Below are positions 6,210-13,583 of a DNA stretch of 39,161 nucleotides, piece after piece. The DNA is from Candidatus Physcousia equi. GTDB lineage: Bacteria > Bacteroidota > Bacteroidia > Bacteroidales > Bacteroidaceae. The stretch's first letter is position 1. Each line of letters starts with the position of its first letter. The notes below the pieces were generated by a model that saw only the letters and a program-made list of their open reading frames with translations, ran no database searches and had not been told where the DNA came from. Location: NCBI GenBank assembly GCA_018065005.1, contig JAGHUD010000076.1:1-39161 (forward strand), written 5' to 3'. Position numbers and translations under genes: made by a program.

Positions 6210-8903
6210 GGAGAATAGTTTGCTGAAGAGTTGGAGGACGTTGGTGACAGTCTCTTTGCTGGAGACAGGAATTTTGAGGTTGGTCTCTCCGGTTTCGGGA
6301 TTGACATCCACGATGTTGTCGATGAGTTGCTTTGTGGCTTCGGGAGATTTGAGGGTTTCGGCTAAGCCACTGAGGAAGGAGACGCCTTCTGAGATTAGCT
6401 GTTTGGGATGACGAGGAGAGGATAAGGGCGTGGAGGTTGCAGGAGATGCGGGCGAGGGGTTTTGAACGGAAGATGTGTGCGATAGAACGTCATCTTCTAG
6501 GGGATTCTGACAGGTTTCATCGGACTCATTATTATAAATATTAGATGAGTCATGAGAGAGAACTAAAGTATCGGGGAAGGTGTTTGAAATGTCAGCGTCG
6601 GGGTGTTCTTGTACCTTTTCTGTTAATGAGGATGTTGCTGTATCTTCAGTTAACGGTTCGTCCGAAACAGGAGTCTTTTCTTCAGATTCCTCTTCATCGA
6701 TATACTCAACAATGGGAGCGGGTTCAGGTGTTTCGCGGATGACGGAATCGATGTCGTCCATGAACTTTTTGAATTTATCTTCGTTGATGAAGACCATATC
6801 ATCGCCACCATCAAGGACGCCCTCGAACATCGAGGTCTTGAACTTGAGTTTACCTATCATTCCCTCTTCGATGGACTCCTTCGACACGAGATAGAGAATC
6901 TGTACGGGGTTCTGCTGTCCGAGGCGATAGATGCGGGCAATGCGTTGCTCGAGCACTGCAGGATTCCAGGGGAGATCGAGATTGATAAGTATGCTTGCCA
7001 CCTGGAGATTGAGACCCGTGGAACCTGCATCGGTAGAGAGGAATACACGACTCTCGGGGAGCGTTGTGAAGTTTTGAACGAGTTCGCCTCGCATTTTGGA
7101 GGGCACGCTGCCGTTGAGATATTCATAGCGGATGTTGCGCTTGTCGAGTTCCATGGCTACGAGACGCGTCATACGTTCCCATTCGCTGAAGATGACCACC
7201 TTTTCGTCACCATTCTCAAAGACATTACTGAGGAGGTTCATTACCTCAGCAATCTTGACATCCTTGCGCGTCTTGAGATTCTGTTCGAGGATGAAGGTGC
7301 TGTCAGCCACCATACGCATTTGGGCGAGAAGGAGCATAAGACGCTTTCGGTCCTGCTCGCTCATGAAGTGGATTTTTTTGTATTTCTGCATGATGCGCGC
7401 TACCTCAAGTCGGAACTCGCCATGGTAATCGACCTGTTCCTGGGTCATCGGCACGATGATGTATTGGTCGGAGCGCTTTGGAAGCTGCAGTTGTACTCCT
7501 TTCTTTGTGCGGCGAAGCAGACGCTTGCTTGCCTTCTCGCCCACAGCATTGAGGGCTTTGTAACCCGCAACAGCTCCTGTGTCGGGGTCGATAAGGATGT
7601 GTTCATCCCGGAACTTGTAGTAGGGACCAAAGCAGAACTGATCGGCCAGTTCCATGGTAGAATAGAGTTCTTCGAGTTTGTTCTCTAGAGGGGTGCCTGA
7701 GAGGAGCACAGCGTAACGCGACTGTATCTTGCGAGCGGCACGGGAGATGATGGTGTCCCAATTTTTGAGACGCTGAATCTCGTCCATGATGAGGACGTCT
7801 GTCACTATTTTTCCGTGCAGACGTACATCATTCGCCATGGCGTGATAAGACACGATCTTGTAAGGAGCCTTGGCTTTGTAGAGTTGTTCGCGCTTGGGAG
7901 GATTGCCTTCAACGACCACCACTTTGGGACAAACACGACCATCTTCGATATATTCGTCAACGTCTTCGATGCTGTCGCCTCCGGTGAATTTCTCAATCTC
8001 TCGTTTCCACTGGTATTTGAGTGAAGTGGGACAGACGATGAGGATGCTTTCGGCAAGCCCCTCACGAAGGAAAATCTCGGCAGTAGCGATGGCTTGGATG
8101 GTCTTGCCGAGACCCATTTCATCGGCGATGATGCATTTTCCGGCTTTATAGGCGAAACGAATGCCCTCCTTCTGGTAGGGGTAGATCGAGACGGTGAGGA
8201 GGTTGTCGAGAATTTCGTCAGGATATTTTGTGTCAATGAGTTGAGTGCGCTGGATGCGCTCGCGTTGCTCGATGATGTAGTCAAGGGCATCGTTGTAGCA
8301 GCGGAAGTTTTCGTCTATGGCCTTCGCCTTTTGCAAGAAAATGTCGAACTTGGCGTATGTTTCTTCCTTGATAACAAGATTGTGGTCGAAATATCGTGCT
8401 GCCAATTCTTCGTACTCCTGCTGATGATCCTCGCCAATGCGGATGCGAACGCGTCTCGACCCTTTGTAATCCATATAAACCGAGGTGTAAGCCGGTGCAT
8501 CACGATAGACCTTCTTGCGCTTGTCTTTTGTCCACATCTTTACAGCCTCGAGGTGCTTGCAAGTACCGAGTTGTGAGGTCTTGAAGTCGAAGCATGAACA
8601 GAAATTCCATGCGCTATCCTTACCTCGATACACCACCTTGTACTCGCTACGGGTTGCAGGATTGCCCACACGATACACTCCAGGATTATACTTCTCGTTC
8701 TCCTGCGAAATCGTGAAGTTCTCCTTCTTCACCTGTTGCTGGCGAAGTGCAATCTGCCAAGCCTCGAGCGTCATGCCCGCAGGACACTGTACATTGTTGA
8801 GCTTAGGCATCACTTCCTTTGCGCGTTTCTTCGTAGCCTTCTTCTTGGCGGATTTACTCGTCGTTTTCGAGGTGGTATCTGTAGTTTTTTTCTTTTGAGC
8901 CAT
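6207..8903 (-). CDS. SNF2-family helicase/translocase with SWIM zinc finger
   Basis: This 898-residue cytoplasmic protein has a lysine-rich N-terminus (residues 1-32). A SWIM zinc finger follows at about 100-120 (CxC at 102-104, CxH at 115-117), then a full SNF2 motor. Visible motifs are DEMGLGKT (261-268, Walker A), DEIQ (374-377, Walker B), SGTP (402-405), STDAGSTGLNLQ (623-634) and QRIARIYRLGQ (653-663). All key ATPase residues are present, so it should be an active double-stranded DNA translocase or remodeller. Residues of about 735-845 are acidic and Ser/Pro-rich, probably a flexible linker, followed by a small C-terminal domain. It sits between the RAYT gene and a set of mostly broken genes. 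Such helicases occur in repair and in defence loci, but no nuclease or methylase partner is visible here. Confidence 0.9.
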   Translation of the reverse strand: MAQKKKTTDTTSKTTSKSAKKKATKKRAKEVMPKLNNVQCPAGMTLEAWQIALRQQQVKKENFTISQENEKYNPGVYRVGNPATRSEYKVVYRGKDSAWNFCSCFDFKTSQLGTCKHLEAVKMWTKDKRKKVYRDAPAYTSVYMDYKGSRRVRIRIGEDHQQEYEELAARYFDHNLVIKEETYAKFDIFLQKAKAIDENFRCYNDALDYIIEQRERIQRTQLIDTKYPDEILDNLLTVSIYPYQKEGIRFAYKAGKCIIADEMGLGKTIQAIATAEIFLREGLAESILIVCPTSLKYQWKREIEKFTGGDSIEDVDEYIEDGRVCPKVVVVEGNPPKREQLYKAKAPYKIVSYHAMANDVRLHGKIVTDVLIMDEIQRLKNWDTIISRAARKIQSRYAVLLSGTPLENKLEELYSTMELADQFCFGPYYKFRDEHILIDPDTGAVAGYKALNAVGEKASKRLLRRTKKGVQLQLPKRSDQYIIVPMTQEQVDYHGEFRLEVARIMQKYKKIHFMSEQDRKRLMLLLAQMRMVADSTFILEQNLKTRKDVKIAEVMNLLSNVFENGDEKVVIFSEWERMTRLVAMELDKRNIRYEYLNGSVPSKMRGELVQNFTTLPESRVFLSTDAGSTGLNLQVASILINLDLPWNPAVLEQRIARIYRLGQQNPVQILYLVSKESIEEGMIGKLKFKTSMFEGVLDGGDDMVFINEDKFKKFMDDIDSVIRETPEPAPIVEYIDEEESEEKTPVSDEPLTEDTATSSLTEKVQEHPDADISNTFPDTLVLSHDSSNIYNNESDETCQNPLEDDVLSHTSSVQNPSPASPATSTPLSSPRHPKQLISEGVSFLSGLAETLKSPEATKQLIDNIVDVNPETGETNLKIPVSSKETVTNVLQLFSKLFS

Positions 8904-8943
8904 AGATAATGAGAAATTAGGGTTGATAGGTATGAGAGGAATG

Positions 8944-9009
8944 AAGTATCTCCACGTTTTTTCAACCGGAGGGTCAGACCCCGCGGTTGAAGTATCTCCA
9001 CGTTTTTTA
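8944..9009. repeat. REP-like palindromic repeat, copy 2 (3' side of the RAYT gene)
   Basis: The 29-base core (8962-8990) TCAACCG...GGGTCAGACCCC...CGGTTGA is flanked by direct TATCTCCACGTTTTTT arms. The right-hand arm overlaps the RAYT stop: the TAA at 9007-9009 is part of the repeat edge. Confidence 0.85.
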
Positions 9010-10326
9010 GATTAGGGTGTAGATGCGAGATCGGGCGTTACCGTGGATTTTGATGATGTTGGCATTGGCCAGTTGCATGAGGAGGATGCGCGTACGCTCG
9101 TTGCTTGCCTGAATGTGAGTGGCAATATCATGGCATTTGGATTCGGGATGAGCGTGAAGGTATTCGGCAATGAGATGGAGACGATGGTAGGTCTTTTTGC
9201 TCAGACTTTCCAAATGACGAATGGCGTCATGAACCTGCTGGAGAGCGTAATGATATTCGTTTTCCGTCATAAGATTATCTGCCTTTTGTGACTCATCTTT
9301 TGAGCATTCTAATTCCGAAAAATCATCGTCAGGTGATTCCCCCGGAAGATTTTCTATTTTGCGCATTGCCTGCTTGAGGACCTCGAGTCGCGAGTCGAGA
9401 AATTCCACGTTTTTGTCAACCGAGGGGTCTGACCCCATGGTTGAAGAATCTCCACGATTTTGGATGGAGAGTTTCTTGTTGAAAGCTTTTCGTATTTGAT
9501 AATAGGAGAGGGTTCCGAGACGGGCGGCTTGTTTCAGTTTTACTCCCCGATCAATAGCTTGGAGGAGATAGAAGATTTGGGTGGGAGCATCGAGTAGACG
9601 GAAGTCTTCGGGATTGGCTAGACCTGTGATTTCGGAAAGTATTTCGAAGGCTTCACGATCGGAGATGGGATTAGGGAAGCGGTCCATATCGAGACAGTTG
9701 TTCGCTTTCATCACTATTTCATTGCCATCGGAGTCCGTGTAGATAATCTCGTTGCCATCGGAATTGACCCATTTGGTCAGTTCTGAGAGTGAATAGCGCT
9801 TGATGACGACTGCTATTGACTCTGGTTTGAGGACTCGCTTCAGGTTGGAAGAGTGATTGACGTATTCGTTCCAACTGCTATAGGGATACTCTTCGGGAGT
9901 CTTTGACTCGAGCGCCTTTACCGGATTGAGATGGATGTAACGCAGGAGGGTGAAGAAATACGGGGAGTCGTTGACTGGTTCTGATTCAAATCGTCCCTGA
10001 AAAAGATGACCGACACGCTCGTACTTCTTGTTGTAGTAGAGGGCGTAACGTAGTTCGATGCTCTGCATCACTTCCGAAATTTTCATTTCGCCTTCGCGAA
10101 TGAGGATGTGGACGTGATTGTCGAGGATGCAATAGGCATAGATGGTGCAGAGGTTGTCTTTCACGACTTTGCCAGTGAGCGGATCCTTTTGAAAAGGAGC
10201 ATCAGCGAGAATCTGCATCATACGCAGATAGTCATCTTCAGCGAAAAAGATGTTCTGCTTGTTGATACCACGGAGCATGACGTGGTAGATGCCGGTTGAT
10301 GATATTTCTCTTATTCTACGAGCCAT
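9007..10326 (-). CDS. REP-associated tyrosine transposase (RAYT, IS200-like Y1 family) with C-terminal extension
   Basis: Residues 1-160 carry the Y1/IS200-like transposase fold: GIYHVMLRG near the start, YCILDNHVHILI with the HUH pair at 71-73, GHLFQGRFES at 107-116, and LLRYIHLNPVKA with the likely catalytic tyrosine at about 130. These are RAYT hallmarks; such enzymes nick and join single-stranded REP hairpins. The protein is long at 439 residues. Residues 220-285 look helical and DNA-binding (GTLSYYQIRKAF), and the last 60 or so resemble a winged helix (IAEYLHAHPESKCHDIATHI). Residues of about 289-310 are encoded by an in-frame copy of the repeat that also flanks the gene on both sides. 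Catalytic residues look intact. Confidence 0.9.
   Translation of the reverse strand: MARRIREISSTGIYHVMLRGINKQNIFFAEDDYLRMMQILADAPFQKDPLTGKVVKDNLCTIYAYCILDNHVHILIREGEMKISEVMQSIELRYALYYNKKYERVGHLFQGRFESEPVNDSPYFFTLLRYIHLNPVKALESKTPEEYPYSSWNEYVNHSSNLKRVLKPESIAVVIKRYSLSELTKWVNSDGNEIIYTDSDGNEIVMKANNCLDMDRFPNPISDREAFEILSEITGLANPEDFRLLDAPTQIFYLLQAIDRGVKLKQAARLGTLSYYQIRKAFNKKLSIQNRGDSSTMGSDPSVDKNVEFLDSRLEVLKQAMRKIENLPGESPDDDFSELECSKDESQKADNLMTENEYHYALQQVHDAIRHLESLSKKTYHRLHLIAEYLHAHPESKCHDIATHIQASNERTRILLMQLANANIIKIHGNARSRIYTLI
9400..9462. repeat. REP-like palindromic repeat, copy 3, in frame inside the RAYT gene
   Basis: The core TCAACCGAGGGGTCTGACCC continues to TTGA (9416-9444) and is flanked by ATTCCACGTTTTT and AATCTCCACGATTTT arms. 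On the coding strand it reads through as NRGDSSTMGSDPSVDKNVEF without a stop or frameshift. Confidence 0.85.
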
Positions 10327-10368
10327 GATTTACTCTTTATTCGCATTTTTCTCGTTGTATTCGGTTTC

Positions 10369-10440
10369 AAAAACGTGGAGATTCTCGATTTTTTCAACCG
10401 TGGGGTCTGACCCCGCGATTGAAGAATCTCCACGTTTTTG
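10369..10440. repeat. REP-like palindromic repeat, copy 4 (5' side of the RAYT gene)
   Basis: The core lies at 10394-10422 (TCAACCGTGGGGTCTGACCC and on to ATTGA). Here the outer arms are inverted (AAAACGTGGAGATTCT on the left, AGAATCTCCACGTTTT on the right), so the whole element is one larger palindrome. It lies between the RAYT start and the stop of the small upstream gene. Confidence 0.85.
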
Positions 10441-10448
10441 ATGGAATA

Positions 10449-10721
10449 TTAATCATCCAAGTCGTACATGTACGAACAGAGACGGGTGAGTTGGGGGATG
10501 CGGGTGCGTTTGAATTCGAGAATGATGCAGAGGGAATGGCAGAAGTCCTTTAGGAAGGCGTGGGTGCGAGGGTTGTCGGTGATGATGCGTTTAGGGATAG
10601 TGCCTTCTTCTTTTACCTTATTTATGTATTGGCGGAGTATGTCACGCTCGATTGCGGTTGCTGCTGAAAGTGATGCTGCCGTAAAAAAACGTCTCTCTGT
10701 TTGAATTCTATTCCCTTGCAT
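10449..10721 (-). CDS. Hypothetical protein of 90 residues
   Basis: This is a short basic protein I do not recognise. The C-terminal part (RIITDNPRTHAFLKDFCHSL, then FKRTRIPQLTRLCSYMYDL) looks like coding sequence and ends cleanly before REP copy 4. The N-terminus is uncertain. It lies 31 bases beyond the stop of the aminotransferase gene upstream, so it may be cotranscribed with it or be the remnant of a larger gene cut by the island. No signal peptide or membrane helix is seen. Confidence 0.45.
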   Translation of the reverse strand: MQGNRIQTERRFFTAASLSAATAIERDILRQYINKVKEEGTIPKRIITDNPRTHAFLKDFCHSLCIILEFKRTRIPQLTRLCSYMYDLDD

Positions 10722-10752
10722 AAGGAAGGTCCACTCGGATCCAGCCTCTGTC

Positions 10753-12180
10753 TTATTTTACAATTGCTTCTTTGATACAATCAACGATGTAGCGAACGTC
10801 ATCATCGGTGACGTAAGGACCAGCGGGTAGGCAGAAGCCGACCTTGAAGATGGATTCGCAAACAGACTCTTTACGCAAATATGCGCTTGACTTGGGGCCT
10901 TCGTAAGAAACCCAGTTTTCGTTTTCGTAACGAAGTTCGTACAACGCGTTGTAAACAGGTTGTTTATGCATTGGTTTCCATACAGGACGGCACTCGACTT
11001 TCTTGGAGAGCATGAAGACACGGAGGGCTTCTACGTTCTCGTTGGGCTGGCAATCGGTGGTGGCGCTATCTACAGCCTTGATGACTCCTGCTGCTCCACC
11101 AACGGCTATCTTGATGACTTCCTTGTAGGCATTTTCCTGACCCTTCACGCGAATCTCGGGATCGATGGTGGCGGCACAGAGCCAGAAGTTGGCATCATAA
11201 CGAGGATCGGCAGGCTGCTCATGGAGGGTGATGCCGGGAACATCCTGCAGAAGTTCTTTGTAGAGCTCCTGCACATGCTTATGGTGAGCGATATGGTCAT
11301 TGAGGACGGTCATCTGACCACGACCAATACCTGCACATACGTTCGACATACGATAGTTGTAGCCAATGGCGGTATGCTCGTAGTAGGGATAAGCATCACG
11401 TGCCTGGGTAGCGTACCACATAATGGTCTGTGCGTCGGCCGCATTCTGACAGATGAGCGCTCCTCCACCCGAGGTCGTGATCATCTTGTTACCATTGAAA
11501 GAGAGGACACCGAACTTGCCAAAGGTACCGAGCACCTGACCATTGAAGCGTGAGCCCATACCCTCGGCAGCATCTTCCACAACAGGAATGCCGTATTTAT
11601 TGGCAATCGCCATAATCTCATCAATCTTGTAAGGCATACCATAGAGGGCAACAGGCACGATGGCCTTAGGATACTTGCCCGTCTTCTCCTTACGGTCGAG
11701 GATTGCCTGCTCCAAGAGCTGTGGATCCATATTCCAGGTGTCAGCCTCCGAGTCGATGAACACAGGTGTTGCACCGAGATAGGTGATAGGATGTGAGCTG
11801 GCACAGAACGTGAATGACTGCACGCACACCTCATCGCCAGGACCAACGCCACAAGCAAGGAGAGCAAGGTGAACAGCGGCGGTGCCCGCTGAGAGGCAGA
11901 CGACCTTAGCCTCTCCCCTGCCCTCCCCTGAAGGGAAGGGAGCTGAAGCCTCTCCCCCCGCCCTCTCCTGCTGAGAGGGAGCCTTGTTTTCCTCTGAAGG
12001 GAATGAGGATTGGGGTCTGGAATTGACGAAGGCCTCTAGGTCTTTCTCAAACGCATTTACGTTTGGTCCCATTGGCACTACCCAATTGGTATCAAAGGCT
12101 TCTTTGACGTATTTTTCTTCCAACTTATCTTCGCTCATATGGGCCAGGCAGAGATAAATGGTTTTTCTTTCTTCTGACAT
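10753..12180 (-). CDS. DegT/DnrJ/EryC1-family PLP sugar aminotransferase with an in-frame repeat insert
   Basis: This is a PLP-dependent nucleotide-sugar aminotransferase used for deoxyamino sugars of capsule, O-antigen or glycans. The family features are in order: TNWVVPMGPNVNAFEKDLEAF, CLSAGTAAVHLAL (about 95-107), VVEDAAEGMG with the cofactor aspartate (about 203), and SFNGNKMITTSGGG with the Schiff-base lysine at about 232. The exact sugar cannot be named. Residues of about 53-91 are not part of the fold. They come from tandem GC-rich palindromic units (11908-12007) inserted in frame between the first helix and the substrate loop. The reading frame is kept and all active-site motifs are intact. 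With the UpxY-like gene upstream, it looks like the first enzyme gene of a polysaccharide locus. Confidence 0.85.
   Translation of the reverse strand: MSEERKTIYLCLAHMSEDKLEEKYVKEAFDTNWVVPMGPNVNAFEKDLEAFVNSRPQSSFPSEENKAPSQQERAGGEASAPFPSGEGRGEAKVVCLSAGTAAVHLALLACGVGPGDEVCVQSFTFCASSHPITYLGATPVFIDSEADTWNMDPQLLEQAILDRKEKTGKYPKAIVPVALYGMPYKIDEIMAIANKYGIPVVEDAAEGMGSRFNGQVLGTFGKFGVLSFNGNKMITTSGGGALICQNAADAQTIMWYATQARDAYPYYEHTAIGYNYRMSNVCAGIGRGQMTVLNDHIAHHKHVQELYKELLQDVPGITLHEQPADPRYDANFWLCAATIDPEIRVKGQENAYKEVIKIAVGGAAGVIKAVDSATTDCQPNENVEALRVFMLSKKVECRPVWKPMHKQPVYNALYELRYENENWVSYEGPKSSAYLRKESVCESIFKVGFCLPAGPYVTDDDVRYIVDCIKEAIVK
11908..12007 (-). repeat. Tandem GC-rich coding palindromic repeats inside the aminotransferase gene
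   Basis: Two nearly identical units (11947-11981 and 11908-11944) read, on the coding strand, CTCCCT(n)CAGG(G/A)GAGGGC and then a G-rich tail ending GAGAGGCT. A third, partial unit (TCATTCCCTTCAGAGG) precedes them. They encode the Pro/Ser/Glu/Gly-rich stretch from about residue 56 to 91. A related single copy is at 1738-1773. Confidence 0.8.
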
Positions 12181-12436
12181 GCTTGTATGATTTAATTGTT
12201 ACTTTTCAAATTGAGTGATTAACCATTCTGGGAGGAATATAACTTTCCGAACGGCTTTTGAGTTTCAAAAGAGTGTGCATTTTGTTACCCCATAGAGCAA
12301 GAAACTGATATTCACATTCAGAGCAGCATAAGGCGTAAATGTTCAACCTTGGGAGTCTCGCAAGATTATACGTGGTTATAAAACATAGTATAATAATGGC
12401 ATTATTGCCCAAAATCGTGGTACTAAATTATTTCCC

Positions 12437-13165
12437 TCAGGAGAGGAGACGGAAATCGCAGGTGCGGATGAAGCCCGTGGCGAAGGTGCCGATTTGGTCT
12501 ATTTTGATAAAGACACGGCGCAGACCTTTCCAGCGCAACAAGGTGCCGGTGATGCCAGCGAAGGGACCGCTGACGATTTCCACTTGTTTGCCGTTGAGGT
12601 AGGTGGGCATAGAGGCTTGGTCGATGAGGATGTGTTCGTTTTTAGATTCGAGGAGTTTGCGAAAATCCTGCATTTGCTTGTCGGGGACGACGAGATAGCT
12701 GTTACAACCGCTCCCTTCCGACTGGAAATGGTTGTAGTAGGGAGTCAAGCCATCGATATAGTGATAGGGTGCTTCGGCACGCACGAGTTTGCGATACTCG
12801 CTATAGGTGGTGCGAATGAAGACAAGCCCCTTGTGGTAAAGTCCTTCGGTGACGACTTTGTGTGCTTCGCCATCCACGATCTTGAGGTTCTCAAGATGAT
12901 AGGTTGGCACGTAGAGATCAGAGGAAAATTCGCTGTAGGCAGAAAGTTTTTCGTAGACAGCCTGCGCACGTCCTCTGGTGGCACGTATGACAAACCAATG
13001 CCGCTTTTGGGCGGTAACGTTCGCAGGAGCATTTGAGGTAGGGACATATCCCACCGACTGCCCAATCGATGGTATTTTTTGATTGGGGGGCGTGAAGGAG
13101 AAATCCCCATTCACTATAGTCTGGCTATTTGCCTGCAGGAAAGAAAGATTATCTTCCTTATCCAT
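12437..13165 (-). CDS. UpxY-like NusG paralogue (specialised transcription antiterminator)
   Basis: This 242-residue protein has a NusG N-terminal domain (about 54-165, from RHWFVIRATRGRAQAVYEKL) and a C-terminal KOW segment (GKQVEIVSGPFAGITGTLLR). In Bacteroides such NusG paralogues (UpxY) are the first genes of capsule operons and let RNA polymerase read through the operon leader. The N-terminal extension of about 50 residues is unusual; an internal start is possible but no better ATG is evident. A 256-base gap (12181-12436) separates it from the aminotransferase gene. No glycosyltransferases follow; the helicase/RAYT island takes the place where the rest of the locus would be expected. Confidence 0.85.
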   Translation of the reverse strand: MDKEDNLSFLQANSQTIVNGDFSFTPPNQKIPSIGQSVGYVPTSNAPANVTAQKRHWFVIRATRGRAQAVYEKLSAYSEFSSDLYVPTYHLENLKIVDGEAHKVVTEGLYHKGLVFIRTTYSEYRKLVRAEAPYHYIDGLTPYYNHFQSEGSGCNSYLVVPDKQMQDFRKLLESKNEHILIDQASMPTYLNGKQVEIVSGPFAGITGTLLRWKGLRRVFIKIDQIGTFATGFIRTCDFRLLS

Positions 13166-13319
13166 CTAACTGCTTATGTAAGAAAACTCTATACATAAGA
13201 AAACTGAAACGAACGATGAAGAAAAGCTGCCATGGGTAGGTGCCCATCCATCATCATCCTTTGTTTGTCATACGCAAAAGAAAATCTATTTATAGGTACT
13301 CTAATGATAAACAATGTGC

Positions 13320-13327
13320 AAATTTAA
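13320..13327 (-). promoter_or_regulatory. -7 element for the UpxY-like gene
   Basis: The reverse strand reads TAAATTTG (TAnnTTTG). The start codon is about 155 bases downstream, so the transcript would have a long leader, as is usual upstream of UpxY genes. The -33 box is weak. Confidence 0.4.
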
Positions 13328-13549
13328 GAAAAATTCACGGATTTAACTACTAAAACGCGAAGAAAATATGATAAAACATCATAAAAAGGTTCATCCGACA
13401 CATGCGTAGGTGCGATGTAGAAAGATAAACAAAGAAGTGGGATGAGTCCCCAAAAGACCACGAGGCATCCCTTATGCAGGGGCCTACTAGAAGAAAAAAA
13501 AACATCAGGGATGCCCCATCTTTGCTTTTAGGTTGCAAAAGAAACATAC

Positions 13550-13557
13550 TACTTTTG
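13550..13557 (+). promoter_or_regulatory. -7 element for the metal permease gene
   Basis: TACTTTTG matches TAnnTTTG and is 26 bases before the ATG at 13584. A TTG lies upstream at 13533-13535, closer than the usual spacing. Confidence 0.5.
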
Positions 13558-13583
13558 CCACGTAAAAAGAAAGAAAACAAGTT

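Larger units (their letters stand above)
13166..13583. other. Divergent intergenic region of 418 bases
   Basis: It holds a minus-strand -7 element for the UpxY-like gene (13320-13327), leaving a leader of about 150 bases, and a plus-strand -7 element for the metal permease (13550-13557). A 9-base inverted repeat (GGCATCCCT at 13464-13472, AGGGATGCC at 13507-13515) lies between them, upstream of the permease promoter. No gene is seen. Confidence 0.55.

Noticed and set aside
6207..8903. The helicase as the DrmD-like core of a DISARM or similar known defence system
   Set aside because: The SWIM zinc finger and the lack of any methylase, DUF1998 or phospholipase-D gene nearby do not fit; only a general SNF2 assignment is supported.
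4473..10440. CRISPR array formed by the AATCTCCACGTTTTT repeats
   Set aside because: The copies are irregularly spaced by hundreds to thousands of bases, lie at gene ends or inside a gene, have a palindromic core and come with a RAYT; no cas genes are present.
12206..12412. Minus-strand frame of 68 codons between the UpxY-like gene and the aminotransferase gene
   Set aside because: There is no protein-like pattern, and it lies in a leader-like gap that contains small hairpins such as CTTTTGAGTTTCAAAAG.
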